Assembly: GCA_033977485.1 (NCBI GenBank)
Contig: CM066984.1
Coordinates: forward strand, 30,671,501 to 30,735,500
DNA: 64,000 nt
Reading direction: 5' to 3'
DNA from: Hydrangea macrophylla
Lineage: Eukaryota > Streptophyta > Magnoliopsida > Cornales > Hydrangeaceae
A program made the translations under genes and the position numbers. The notes under the pieces are model-generated. The model was not told the origin of the DNA. It was given only the letters and a program-made list of their open reading frames with translations, and ran no database searches. Positions 1 through 11,404 of this stretch are shown in pieces (the first letter of the stretch is position 1; each line of letters starts with the position of its first letter).

Positions 1-17
1 ATGGAGAAAACTAACTC

Positions 18-530
18 TTTATCTACAAATAACTCTTACTGTAGCTTGGTCTAAAAGTCAATCCTTCATAGGTGAAATTCACATATAACACAGTGCTATA
101 AATCTGGGACAGAGCAGTCCGAAGATATAGAAATGTCTAAGTAAAATGAACTTTTTGAATAGCTCAAAAATCCGAATGAAGCTAGATTTTTTGTACATAA
201 AGATAATCCAAATACCTATAATGTACAAAAATCCAAATACCTATAATGTACCAAATACCTATATTGAACAGCTTCAGTCAGCTCAAAAATCTGACTGAAG
301 CTAGATTTTTTTGTGGATAAAGCTAACTCATTTATCTACAAATAACTCTTACTATAGCCTGGTCTAAAAATCAATCCTTCATAGGTGAAATTCACGTATA
401 ACGTAATGCTATAAATTTGGGACAGAGCAGTCCAAAGATATAGAAATGTCTAAGTAAAATGAACGTTTTGAACTGCTCAAATTCGAATGAAGCTAGATTT
501 TTTGTACATAAAGATAATTCAAATACATAT
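18..530. repeat. 313-bp tandem duplication
   Basis: The block beginning TTTATCTACAAATAACTC at 18 recurs at 331, so the period is 313 bp. The second copy decays around 530. A short internal repeat (AAATACCTATAATGTA and variants, about 200-270) lies at the end of the first copy. No coding capacity is seen. Confidence 0.85.
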
Positions 531-989
531 TATGTTTTGTTTTGTATTTGATCTATAAAGCAATTTTTCATGCCCAAATAGATCATGTAAATTCAGTCAA
601 CATAGTGAAAATATATCTTAGCAGATTGTACAGCTTTTTGTATGATGTACTGTTTCTGCATTTGTTGATTGATGATGCTAGTTTTCTGGTGTCTGTGTTG
701 ATATGAATATTTCATGTTATGGTAGTGTTATTGTATAGATGAGCATATTAAGGATATTATCTATATATTTGTTGGTATTAAATCTATGTTATAGATCCAT
801 GAGCTACATGCTAGGTTTCTGTTATTATGAATATAGTACGATGACGTATTAGAGTGCGTCAGGACTTTGTGTCAGACTAGCATTTTGAGTTAGGACTCCA
901 CGTCGAACTCAGTATGGTTATGTTGAGACTTCGTGTTAGGTTGGTTGGGAAGCTAGGACTCTGTGTTAGACTTATTGTGAAACGGAATG

Positions 990-1440
990 GATATGGTCTT
1001 CGTGACGAAATGATGGTTGTGAAAGTTGTGTATCCTTTCAATTCTTCGTGACGAAATGGATACGGTCTTCATGATGAAATGGCGATTGTGAAATTTGTGT
1101 ATCCTTTTGATTCTTTGTGAGAAAATGGATACAGTCTTTGTGACAAAATGACAGATGTGAAAGTTGTGTATCCTTTTGATTCTTAGTGACGAAACGAATA
1201 CGACCTTCGTGATGAAATGACTATTGTGAAAGTTGTGTATCCTTCCGATTCTTCGTGATGAAATGGATACAGTCTTCGTGACGAAATGACAGTTGTGAAA
1301 GTTGTGTATCCTTTCGATTCTTCGTGACGAAACGGATATGATCTTTGTGACAAAATGACGCTTGTAAAAGTTGTGTATCCTTTCGATTCTTCCTGATGAA
1401 ACATATATGATGAACACTTCGATTCTTCATGATGAAGTAA
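990..1440. repeat. 69-bp minisatellite, about six units
   Basis: The word TTGTGTATCC occurs with G at 1028, 1097, 1166, 1235, 1304 and 1373, an exact 69-bp spacing each time. Each unit has two related halves built on TTCGTGACGAAATG. Because 69 is a multiple of three, several minus-strand frames stay open across the array and give a 23-residue periodic peptide (953-1417). I read this as a by-product of the repeat rather than a gene. Confidence 0.9.
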
Positions 1441-2181
1441 AAGTTAGTGTAATATGGTTAGACTCTCTATTGTTGATTGTCTAGAGTTGGGATTCTCTGT
1501 CAGGCTCTGGTAGTAGAATGTGGTAGTGTAGTCAGGATGTTGAGATTATTCACATTGATCGTTTTCTTTTCAAATACCTGCATGGGCACATTAGTAGTTA
1601 TAGTTCAGTGGTGAGAATGTGAGAGAACTTTAAAAGACGTAATAGAAGTAGTAAAGATATTTCTTGTTGTGTGTGACTATGTAAGTTCTATGTGATTTAG
1701 TTTTCTCACTCGGCTTTCATAAGCTGATGACGTTCATGTCGCTGAACATTCCCATGTCCAGCTTATCTATGTGACGAGTACACGGGTTATGATGCTATGC
1801 AAGCGGAGAACGTGGAGGAAGAGTAAAGCGAAGATGGCTATGGATATGCTAGTTAGAGGGAAGACTAGTGGCTGTCTTTTGTAAATATTTTTGGTTGTAA
1901 TCTCTATCACAAGACGTGTCATATCTTTTGTGATATTTTTTGTAAGGCCCTAGAGCCATAAGACTCTCATGTATTTACGATGATGTAATAGTTATCTAGT
2001 AAGGTGGCCTTCTATTTTAATAAAACTTTGTAAGCATATGTTGGTCTTATCTTTTTGTGTTATGATGTTTATTATTAGTATTGGGTCGTGGACAATTCGG
2101 TAATGCAACCAGTCATGTGCCTCAGGGTCCAAGATGAAAATTTTAAATTTTTCCCTATTTTGGCTACACCGGGGCGTGACA

Positions 2182-2275
2182 CTTTCAGAGGTTGGAGGAG
2201 ATTCGAAGAGTTTAACGATTTGAGAGAATAAGAGTAATGTATTTTACCTTTCTCGTCAATGTCCAAGTCGTACAG
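2182..2275 (-). pseudogene. PMD-type coding fragment, downstream part
   Basis: The minus strand has an open stretch here that continues, across Tat element VII, the coding sequence at 6133-6848. It is bounded at 2181 by an LTR-like end. The stretch is short and not diagnostic alone; the assignment rests on continuity across the insertion with a near-perfect target duplication. Confidence 0.45.
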
Positions 2276-2937
2276 TGATAAGCCGAAAATTGGCTCTATC
2301 CTATGACCGAGCGGTTCCACTAAGTGGTCGACCCCTATCTCAACCAAATCATGCACAGTTCCTTGGATAAGTATCAGCTCGAGCGGTTTGGTCTACCCAA
2401 GGCCTCCCGAGCGGTTCATCCACGACCCGACCAACAGGTCGGGAAGACCGCCCAATCATGGTCCATACAGGCACAGTTAAGACAGGCCCACAAGACATGC
2501 TCTAGAATATTCTAGGCTGTTTCCTAATCAAGTTAGAAGGCTAATGGAAAGAGCACATCATTTCCTAATCAAATTAGGAAACCCCCATAATTAATGCCAA
2601 TCAATCTTAATTGGATTATATTTCCTTATCCATGTAGTAGTGGGTCTCTTACATCTATAAAAGATACCCCTCACCCCATAGAAGGGGATCAACTTTTCAG
2701 TCTATACAGCACCTCTATAGCAGTCATCATCTCTCCCGGCCGACCTACGGTAGCTCCAAACTATTGTTGGTTCACCACAGGTCCCCGGCTTTTTACAGTA
2801 TAGTGAACGTGCTCTGACACACACGTGGACATAGGTTTCTTCATTAACAGGGTCAAACCACATACAAAAAACCAATCTCTCTCTCTTTCTCTCCTTAATC
2901 TGCTTTAATTTACTTTAATCAAATTTTGGCATCATCA
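2276..2937 (+). repeat. 5' LTR of element VII
   Basis: The LTR is bounded by TG and CA and pairs with 5466-6127 at identical length. A TATA box, TATAAAAG, is at 2656-2663. A CT-rich microsatellite lies near the right end. Confidence 0.92.
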
Positions 2938-2962
2938 GCTTGGTACCGTCTATGGGAAATGA
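2938..2962 (+). promoter_or_regulatory. Primer-binding site region of element VII
   Basis: GCTTGGTACCGTCTATGGGA directly follows the 5' LTR. It matches the layout of element IV (TTTGGTGCGGTCTGTGGGAA at 47678-47697), which supports its role as the tRNA-priming site. I do not assign a specific tRNA. Confidence 0.75.
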
Positions 2963-2999
2963 CAGATTTTTCAAAGTACAAAACTCTCAGCTGACAATC

Positions 3000-4185
3000 A
3001 TGCCACCGAAGAAGGGTAAGAAGGCTGCACAGCGGGCTGGCCAGCTATCCTACCGTCCTTGATGTTCTTGACACCAGAGCAGATCACCGCAACCATCACA
3101 CAACTCCTTAAGATCCAGCGTCAGACCCAGCAGCAGATCGAAGCCCTATTGGCCCAATAAAGTAATCTTATAGTGCCCGGGAAATAGCCTGGGAATGTTG
3201 CGTACGGTCGGGAGCCGATCCTGACTAGACAACGAGCCCGAGCCAACCTGATCCGCATCGATGATGCCACAAACATCAGTGGTATGCATATTGCCCGAGA
3301 GGAGAGGCAGGAACATATGGCCCGGGAATCAGTCCAGGGTCACTCGGTCAAGAGCTGAGGTGGCCTTGGGCGCACGATCAGCTGAAGTCATGGTCGAGCC
3401 CAATCCCAAAGGATAGCACACCGCCATAAAGAAGAAGCCTCTTCCACCAACCCAACCAACCCCCCGGATACTAACTGAAAAGGTGTAATGGGTTGTATCT
3501 AGAATCTGAAGAACCAAATCGACAAAAATGCCAAAGAGCTAGGCCAGAAAGACACTCGAAACCATGTCAATACTGAGACAGAGTCACCATTCCCCATCCA
3601 GATTACGAGGTTTGCCATCCCACCTAAATTCAAACAGCCCCATCTAGATTTGTACAACGGCTCAGAGAGCCCAGTTGACCACATCTGAACCTATAAGGCT
3701 CAGATGGCCCTGGCTACCAAAACCGACAAACTGTACTACCTGGCCTTCCCTATCACTTTAAAAGGCCCGGCCGCGCAATTGTTCTACTCCTTGAAGCCTC
3801 AATCAGTTTACAGTTTCAAGCAACTTAGCAAGTAGTTCATCAACCAGTTCCTCGGTATACATGAACGGCCAAAGCCTAACATGCAACTACTGACAGTCAG
3901 ATAAAGGAATAATGAGACCCTCAAGGAATTCACAGACCGATTTAATCAAGAGAAGCTCGTGATCTATGATCTTGATGAAACTGTTGCTATTACAGCCTTC
4001 TACTTATGAGTTCAACAAACCAAGTGCGCCATGTCATTCTATAGAAACCGACCAGCAACCTTGGTTGAATTTGCAAAGAGGGTTAGAAGATACATTGACA
4101 CTGAAGAATTTCTAAAGACCAAAGATTCCAGGCAAGAAAGCAACGAGTCTACAAGAAGTAAGCGGAAACAGGATCACCCGAGATG
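3000..4185 (+). pseudogene. Degenerate Tat-type gag
   Basis: A start codon at 3000 opens a lysine-rich N-terminus like that of element IV gag, then hits a stop within about 20 codons. The retrotransposon gag domain is readable in pieces at 3580-4130. It parallels IV 48400-48960, including FAIPPKFKQPHLDLYNG, ALKGPAA-like text and RRYIDTEEFLKTK. Several in-frame stops and frameshifts break it. The product would have been the capsid polyprotein. No zinc knuckle is found downstream; a 42-bp coding repeat follows instead. Confidence 0.85.
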
Positions 4186-4226
4186 AATAATGCAAAGAAG
4201 CCCGTAGTTCTGGTAGTTCATTTGGT

Positions 4227-4400
4227 TCACAACGGTCTGGGTCTGGCAGCCCTAACCCGACCAGTAGTTCACAGCGGTCTGAGTCCCACAGCCCCAACCC
4301 GACCTCTAGTTCACAACGGTTTGAGTCCGGTAACCCCGACCCAACCTCCAGTTTACCGTAGTCAGGATCTAATGATCTTGACTTTGCCTCCAGTTCAGAG
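4227..4400 (+). repeat. 42-bp tandem repeat with an open 14-residue period
   Basis: Units starting GTTCACAACGGTCTG-like at 4227, 4269 and 4311 recur every 42 bp, then decay. In the frame 4183-4455 they read as VHNGL(S)P...TRP repeats. The array directly follows the gag remnant and may be an expanded proline-rich gag tail. Function unknown. Confidence 0.8.
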
Positions 4401-4524
4401 TAATCAGGAGCCTAGTGATCCTGACCCGACCTCTTGTCTTCATCAGTCTAGATGAGCCCGACCATAGTGGTACTTTCCTGATCATAACATGAGGCTCCAT
4501 AGACTATCAGAGAGCTCTTGCAAA

Positions 4525-4696
4525 GACCTTGGAACCACATCCAAGGCACCTCAAAAGACCTCGGGCCACACCCGAGGCACATTAAAAGACTCAGGGTCAT
4601 ATCCGAGGCACTAAAAAGACATCGGGCTCAACCCCGAGGCAACCAAAGACCACTGTTACACAGTTAGCAAAAGACCTCGGGGTAGCACCCGAGGCG
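4525..4696 (+). repeat. Array of about 30-bp hairpin units (element VII)
   Basis: Six units begin near 4525, 4558, 4588, 4618, 4648 and 4673. Most are AGACCTCGGG, a short loop, then CCCGAGGCAC, so each unit forms a short stem. The first unit has CCTTGG paired with CCAAGG, and the fifth has ACTGT paired with ACAGT. These changes keep pairing. The array lies downstream of gag, as in element IV (53140-53255). Confidence 0.85.
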
Positions 4697-5465
4697 TCGA
4701 CTTTGCTTAGGCTCATAACCTACGATAGGGGCGAATCCCCCTAGGTGGCTGATGATGGCAAGCTTCAAAGGACCCTGCAACCACCCACGTTCTAGGTTAG
4801 TTACCTACAGTCATAGCCTCTACAGACCCCCATCTTAGCAAAAGTTTGGGGGGCAGGAAGGCACAATGAACTAAACAAGAAATCACACTGGGTATTTATA
4901 GGCCTTGGGGTTAACTAAGTCAAACTCTTAGATAACCCAGGTGCCTACAGTACTTAGAGGTAATAACTCCATTTAGGTCTAAATCAACGATAGAGGTGAC
5001 TAAAGCCTCTTAGGTTAGTCCATGATAGAGGAGCAAAAAGGACCTTAAAGCAATACGCTTTAGGTCGGCTCCACCAACATGGTCAAACTCTTCACCCAAT
5101 AGTCTTGACGAAGGCTGGCTGGGCAGAAGATAACCATCCTGGGGAGTTAACGTAATTCGCTTTAGGTCGGCTTTTCCAACATGGTCAGATTCTTTTGCCC
5201 ACAACCATGACGAAGGTTTACGGGTAAAAGATAACCATCATGGGAGATAACTCAAGCAAAAGACTCCAAAATAGGCTAAGTTTCAACTCTTGGCCAATTT
5301 CTGAGCACTAAAAAAACTTTTGAGCTAGGCTAAGTCTCAACTCTTAGCTAGTTTGTGAGAACTCACCAGACCCAAAAGCTCCAAGGCAGCTTTCCCGAGC
5401 AGTCAAACAGATTTCCAAACTTCCCCTGATATGGCATCCGGCCAATCTTGGAAATGGGGGACAAC
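4697..5465 (+). other. 3' non-coding region of element VII
   Basis: No protein is recognised. A block around 4725-4800 (GGGGCGAATCCCCCTAGG and following) resembles two copies in element IV at 53279 and 53462. A 102-bp tandem duplication starts at 5056 and 5158 (CGCTTTAGGTCGGCT). The segment ends in the polypurine tract AAATGGGGGACAAC at about 5452-5465. Confidence 0.8.
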
Positions 5466-6127
5466 TGATAACCCCAAAATTGGCTCTATCTTATAACAGA
5501 CCGGCTCCACTCAGTGGCTAACCCCTATCTCAACCAAATCATGCACAGTTTCTTAGATAATCATCAGCCTGAGCGGTTTGGTCTACCGAGGCCTCCCGAG
5601 CAGTTTATCCACGATCCGACCAACAGGTCGGGAAGATCGCCCAATCACGGTCCGTACATGCACAATCAAGATAGGTCACTAGACATGCTCTAGAACATTT
5701 TAGGCTATTTCCTAATCAAGTTAGAATGCTAATGGAAATAGCATATCATTTCCTAATCCAATTAGGAAACCCCTATAATTAATGCCAACTAATCTTAATT
5801 GGATTATATTTCCTTATCCATGTTGAAGTGGGTCTCTTACATCTATAAAAGAGACCCCTCACCCTCATAGAAGGGGATCAACTTTTCAGTCTATACAGCA
5901 CCTCTATAGCAGTCATCATCTTGCCCAACTAACTACGGTAGCTCCAAACTATTGTTGGTTCACCACAGGTCCCCGACTTTTTACAGTATAGTGAAAGTGC
6001 TCAGACACACACATTACGTAGGTTCCTTCATTAACAGGCCAAACCACATACAAAAAAATAGTCTCTCTCTCTCTCTCTCTCTCCTTATTATGCTTTAATT
6101 TACTTTAACCAAATTTTGGCATCATCA
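5466..6127 (+). repeat. 3' LTR of element VII
   Basis: It is the 662-bp partner of 2276-2937, with TG...CA ends. TATAAAAG lies at 5844-5851 and a (CT)n run at about 6061-6083. Confidence 0.92.
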
Positions 6128-6132
6128 TATAG

Positions 6133-6848
6133 TAAATGACATTTGTCCATTAGCCTAGCTATTCTGTTAGGCCACCATGTTTCGAAGGAAGTAGTCTTGC
6201 ATGGTAATGTTGGGAGATTGGTAAACTCAAGAGTTTGGACCTTGTATTGATAAGAGACTAAGGATTCAGTAATTGTGGACTCTGGAACTTTTGAGGATTT
6301 TAGAGCCATATGAGTGTTGGCTAAGCTTTTGAAAGGGCAAGGTATGGACTAGGTAAGTCCAAATTGTCTTGAGAATTGAGAAGGAAGGTATATTTCCCCA
6401 AAGGATTTCCAAAAAAAAACAGGTCTAGAGCTAACAAAAAACTTTTCTAGGCTTGTTTCAGATCATTGGGATGGGCTTTTTGAGTAAGAATGTTACAAAG
6501 CCAATTAGGGAAAAGTGGAGATTTGTCTATAGTACGATACAAGAGAGAGACAGGCTAGTAGAGATCAGGAGATCTATCCTCTGAAAGAGTGAAGAAAAAT
6601 GCAGCCAAGTCTGTAATTTTTCTATAAGTGGCAAGTAAGGCAGTTAAGTATATATCATACCTGATAGTGTTGTTTGGAGGAGTTCTAGGGCTAAGTTCAG
6701 GGAAATAAGCTCGAAGCCATACTTGAAGTACCCAAATGGGACCACCCTAAAAAGGATTAAAAGGGGCATTTTGAAGATCAGCACAAGTACTGTATAGATG
6801 ACCTAAAAAGAAGGGTGCTAAGGATAATCTATGCTTATTCAATACGGT
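6133..6848 (-). pseudogene. Plant-mobile-domain (PMD)-type coding fragment
   Basis: Minus-strand reading from 6848 gives LAPFFLGHLYSTCADL, then a stop where glutamine is expected, then GGPIWVLQVWLRAYFPEL. This wording resembles the PMD (aminotransferase-like) family, which occurs in plant genes and in transposons that captured it. Further down, 6100-6309 encodes TSFETWWPNRIARLMD-like text. In-frame stops and frame changes make it non-functional as read. VII split it at 6127, and the LTR of VI borders it at 6849, so it predates both. Whether it was a host gene or transposon cargo cannot be told here. Confidence 0.7.
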
Positions 6849-8292
6849 TGTTCACTCTCAGGATATATATGATTCAAGTGCAAATCAATCGTAATAAGTA
6901 ATACTCAGGTAGGTTCGAGGTCAATTTCCACAAGGACTGGACTGGAAGATTATAGTTTCAAGACTCGAATACACTACTTTAGTAACCAAAAAGAAAGAAA
7001 AGATGGTTGTTCTGCGGTTATCTAACACTAAGACTATAACTAGCATGCAAACAATATTAAGGTAATGTGACAACTATTTCAGTTAATTAGTTAGAAAATG
7101 GCTAAGATTAACAACAAAGTGTAAACTAGATTAATGAGATTGATTTAACTAATGAAAAAGGGGGCTACGGGTCATGTTACCAACCTTGGACCACACAAAG
7201 ATAGGTCTTAGGGATTTGGAGGGAGCTTCTCAAGTGAATAAAGTACCTTAGAGCCTAACAATCAATCATTTGGGTTGTCAACCCTACTATGAAAGCTGAA
7301 AGCTTAAAGGAACTAAGGGCAAATGTTGGGTTTGTAATATAAATTCAATGATTCCCATTACATGACAGTGGAGGTAAAGAAACAAGCATATTACAAACCC
7401 AACACTCTTCAATCACCTAGGAAGTTCTAAACCCTTTAGGATTTCAAGAAAAACAAGGTTCCATAGGTGGGTTCATGACCCCTAACCTAGAATTTTAGCT
7501 ACACATGGTATTTAAAGCATCAACAACAAAATAAACGACCAACAAGAAGAAATGCATAACCATAAAGGAGAATACACACTTCAAAAAAGGAAATCCAACA
7601 AGAAACTTCAATGAATGCTCCAATAAATGCTCTAAAAGAATCTAAGTCTTGTAAGTGTAAGATTCTCTCACTATCTCACTTACAAGCCCTAAATCTACAC
7701 AAATTTATGAAATAAAAACAAGAAAACCCTAGAGAAATACAAGAGCATTGAGAAGAGAGTAAATGAATTGCTATATATTAGGTCAAGACCTTTTAATTCG
7801 AGTTATAATTGGGTATTTGTACAAAGCTTTTGGTGTGGCAAACTTGTAAAACAAAGGATACAGAAACAGGGTAGTTCGACCAGTCAAATGTCCTTCTTCC
7901 TTGAATCTTCATAGCTTCACATATAGTTTGCGCACCAATCATAGAATCACCATAACTTCTTGCTTTGACTTCTGATTGAGGTGAAATTTGAGGCCACACA
8001 AAGATGATTAATAGAGCTACCTTGTTCAGCTTCTAAATAACCGCCAAACATGTGGTCTTGGATGCCAAAAATGGCCAAGAAGTGGCCACAATGGTAGTGA
8101 TCTTCAACCGAGACTTTTCCTTCTAACTTGAACTGCCAAAATGACCTACAAAACACTTACACAACCCATGTAAAAGATTAAAATGATAGGAATGAGGGTT
8201 ATGCAAGAAATGTGTATAAATACTTAGAAGCTCTAGGAATCGTATTTTGCACAATTATAAAGCTATATTGATGCAAAATATGAGGTTAATCA
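6849..8292 (-). repeat. 3' LTR of outer Athila-like element VI
   Basis: On the minus strand this 1,444-bp segment begins TGATTAACCTC at 8292, directly after a polypurine tract (AGGGAGGTG), and ends GAGTGAACA at 6849. Its end region resembles the LTR of A2 (the part after 32937). The matching 5' LTR would lie beyond 64000, so the boundaries come from terminal signals and resemblance only. The open frames inside are short and meaningless. Confidence 0.75.
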
Positions 8293-9747
8293 CACCTCCC
8301 TACTAGTACATTGCTAGTCTCTAGCAATTAAGTGTAGAAAAGTAGCTCTAAGGACATTACATATACACTTTATACAAAAGCAATAAAAAAAACTACTTTT
8401 GTGGGGAGCACGGTTGCATTGAGCCATTGCAACAAGCCTTTAAACCTCTAGGGTACCCTAGAGGCAAAGTTTTGTCTCCGAAGGGTTCTCAAAATGATAC
8501 CCATAAACATAAGCTTCCTCAAGATAGTTGCCAACAATTCAAAGTGCATAAAACTCAACAAAGTAAAGAGATTTTAAACGGATCTTAGCAAAGTAACACA
8601 CGAATTCTCAAGAGTCCACAAAAACTATTAAGATTATCAAAAAACTTTATTCATTCCAACTCTCAAACATACGTGGTATGAATTGCATGACTGCAAGTAT
8701 CGGGATGGTGCAATGCATTCATAATTCGAGTTTTGATCAAAACAGCACTTTAACACAATTCTTACCTATACTACACTCAGAAATGAAAAACTTGAGTTGG
8801 GTAATACTCTCAAGATATGCGGGCAAAGAGTAATGAAAATGGAATGCAAAGTTGCGTACATGTTAAGTATGTAAAACGTTAATCTTTATAAACACGGGTA
8901 AAACTAATCTAATGAAAGATACCATGCACTAGAGGTGATGAAATAAGACTCTAACTGCTTGTCAAATTCGTTTCAAATTCTGAATCACAATTTCTGAGGA
9001 TCAATTAGGACTAGGAAAGGTCAAAAAGTGGAAAAATAGTGAAGATATGTAGGAAATGGAAAAGGGAAGTGTTTTGGGAACAATTTCGGACTTAAGGGGT
9101 TGCACAAGGACTAACAAAACTAGGGATGAGTTGGAAACAATTAATTTCAATGAGACACAAGGGAGAAGTACTTTTCTCTTGAAGCTCATATTTCTTTTGT
9201 TTTTTTTTCTTCCTTCTATTTTTTTATTTTCAATTTTTTGCTATTTCTTTTCTTTTCTTTTCTTTTATGAGCTTTTCTTTTCTTCTTTGAGCTTTTCTTT
9301 TCTTCTTTTAGTACTTTCTCAAACAATCATGACTCGATCTTTTTGGACTTTTAAAAACATAACCTTATGTAAACAACCTTCTAAGAACATACTTTAAACA
9401 CGAGAAATGGGGAAAGTATGTGGCAATGAGGTGATGGGATAGTGTCCGTGTGCAGAAGAGGGAAAAGAAAATGGTGAGAGATGTGACCTAAAATCATTTC
9501 CTCTTCATTTTTCTCCACTATTATGACAAGCAAGTAAAAGTTTTGAAAATCACATGACAGTCCTCTAATGCACGATCAAAACAAAAAGATGAGATTAACT
9601 ACAACTTTAATACGCTTTTCAACAAAAGAGAAATAGTGTATGCAATGCTCAAAAATGGGCCTCATGGTGGGGGTGTGGAGGTGCTGCCACTACTCGTACG
9701 AGCAATAGCGGCAAAAAGGGCCCTGAATTGCACCTTCTCTCTCCGCC
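8293..9747 (-). other. 3' untranslated region of element VI
   Basis: This lies between the broken 3' coding region (63169-64000, displaced by V) and the LTR of VI. It holds a polypurine tract at the LTR border, the conserved structured block 8405-8505, and a pyrimidine-rich run at 9185-9330 (purine-rich in sense). The same order occurs in V and A2. The plus-strand frame 9056-9397 crosses the pyrimidine run and is not believable as a gene. Confidence 0.7.
8405..8505 (-). promoter_or_regulatory. Conserved Athila 3' structured block (copy in VI)
   Basis: The block matches A2 34377-34485 and V 61207-61305 in the same position relative to the 3' LTR. In the sense direction it has GGCTTGTTGCA, a loop and TGCAA, which can form a hairpin. 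Next to it is the perfect 20-bp palindrome CCTCTAGGGTACCCTAGAGG. The function is unknown; an RNA packaging, dimer or processing signal is my inference. Confidence 0.6.
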
Positions 9748-11398
9748 TGATTAGACATAGAAAGTGCATAATCATAACATGATATACGGTCTTTTATGTA
9801 TACTTTTATCCCCAAGTCCCTAGAGTTACACGCATTTAAATAACATAGTGCTTTCATGGTGATTAATGTTAAAACGTGTGTATTTGTATTGTTTTATAAG
9901 CTATTGGGTGCATTTAAATGAAGTGATTTTTAAAGCTTGGCAATGAATGCCTCACTTTTTGTTACATAATCTTTATATATTTCATTTACATCATTTACAC
10001 GAGGTTTGTGGGTATTTTGTTTGTCAAAGAAAGCATCCGTTGCTTAAAAGGTGATTCTGGTGAAAGAGAATGATAGTAGTAGCTGAGCAAATGGCAATTT
10101 TGACATTAAAGACTTTGGAATTGTGAATTTTCTCCAAAGATAAAAGTTGTAGTTCGTTGAGTTACGATTGTGTGGCCACGAACCGTGCATCAATTCGAGG
10201 TCCGACCAAAGAGATATTACAATTCTCCCATCGGTACGCAGAGCTGTCAATTGTAGAAGACCATGACCAATCCTGAAACATATGCGGGACTGGTCCTGGT
10301 AGTGTAGTGGGACTGGTCCCACTTAACAAATTCGCCCCAGTAGCTTCTTTTTAGATCTAGGATTCCTACATTGGTATGTATATAACTTGTAAACGTATTA
10401 TACTCAACTTTTATCACATTTTACATATAGTAGGTGTTGGAGAGGCTATTAAAGCTCTCCTAAACCCTAGTTTAGGATCTTTAAGGCCATGTTTGGATGC
10501 TATTCAAGATTTTAAGTCAATAAAGTAATTTTTCTTCATTCCAGGTTATATTGCTCTCTATTATTTATACTTTCAGTCTATTAATTATTGTTTAATCATG
10601 ATTTTCATAATGTTTATGTTATCTATGATTGTTAGATTTATTTTGCTAATTGTAGGCTAAACCTAGTGTTAGGTTTACGCGATGAAGCACTAGAAAAGAT
10701 GATTTTCTTGCATATTCTCAAAGGGCAACCTTTATAATTCAGCTTTTCCATAAAATATAGTTTAGAATTGTTGTTGAAATATTTTCTAACTATATTAAAC
10801 ATTGGTCTTACATTCTAATCTAATTTTCAATTCATTTCATGAACTTAGACACTCAAATGAATTTCTCACTTCAAATAATTAGTATTTGGACTTGTTAAAG
10901 TGTTTTGAATGGAAAGAGGAATTGTTTCAAATCTGCCTGTAAATAATTCATAGGCTAGTTTGGCGTTGTTTTATGCCGATTAATTAATATTTGATATTGA
11001 CTCAACTCAAGCAAGACACAAACATTGAAAGGCACTTGTTGAATTATAGTAGGTGGCCATATCCTTCCTTAGGCATGATAATTGGTGAATCTAGTGTGAA
11101 TTCGCGTAATCCTAACTCGTTAATACATATTTCACTTAGTTTAAGTTAATTCGCTGCTTTGATTAGTCTTATTAAATTCTCTAGTTTAGTTTACTCAATC
11201 AATCTAGCTTAAATTTCAATATCAATTAAAATCAATCATCTTTTTCTTTTCTTTAAGAAGTAATTTAGAGAGCAAAAAAAATCTTGATAATCTATTCCTT
11301 CCTCGTGGGATCGACCTGGATTTCTAGTACTATATTACTTGCACGATCACCTCCACTTGGGTGTTACACACAAGAGCACACAATATTTTATCGTGTCA
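9748..11398 (+). repeat. 5' LTR of element V
   Basis: This 1,651-bp LTR pairs with 61414-63168. It starts TGATTAGACATAG and ends ATCGTGTCA just before a primer-binding site. It contains TATATA-like and AATAAA-like motifs around 10377 and 10520, which I do not assign firmly. Confidence 0.9.
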
Positions 11399-11404
11399 AG
11401 TTTT

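Larger units (their letters stand above)
1..2181. other. Non-coding A/T-rich segment with an LTR-like right end
   Basis: No convincing coding region is visible; the open frames here come from a 69-bp minisatellite. The segment ends at 2171-2181 with GGGGCGTGACA, the kind of end seen in plant Ty3/gypsy Tekay/Del-type LTRs. An AATAAA lies near 2020, as a plus-strand LTR polyadenylation signal would. No primer-binding site follows 2181; PMD-like coding sequence starts immediately. It may be a solo LTR or an LTR fragment inserted in that coding region. The left boundary lies outside the window or is not recognisable, so this remains an inference. Confidence 0.35.
2276..6127 (+). mobile_element. 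Tat-like gypsy element VII, pol-less deletion derivative
   Basis: This complete LTR retrotransposon has two 662-bp LTRs starting TGATAA and ending GCATCATCA. A primer-binding region follows the first LTR and a purine-rich tract (AAATGGGGGACAAC) precedes the second. Its internal 2.5 kb holds a degenerate gag, coding tandem repeats and hairpin repeats. Reverse transcriptase, RNase H and integrase are absent, so it would depend on another element such as IV. The LTR pair differs at many sites (roughly 8-10% by eye), so it is old. The gag and 3' repeats resemble element IV. Confidence 0.93.
2271..6132. other. Target-site duplication flanking element VII
   Basis: TACAG at 2271-2275 and TATAG at 6128-6132 flank the TG...CA ends of element VII. 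They match at 4 of 5 bases, with a C/T difference. This fits an old 5-bp duplication with one later transition. Confidence 0.75.

Noticed and set aside
953..1430. Three overlapping minus-strand open frames
   Set aside because: All come from the 69-bp minisatellite; the period is a multiple of three, so open frames are expected without selection.
7793..8156. Two minus-strand frames of about 68 codons
   Set aside because: They lie inside the LTR of VI and have no recognisable domain.
9056..9397. 113-codon plus-strand frame rich in F, L and S, like a membrane protein
   Set aside because: It translates the pyrimidine-rich run in the 3' region of VI and is antisense to the element. The same kind of frame appears at 35052-35279.
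10044..10322. 92-codon minus-strand frame
   Set aside because: It lies inside the 5' LTR of V, is not kept in the 3' LTR and shows no domain.
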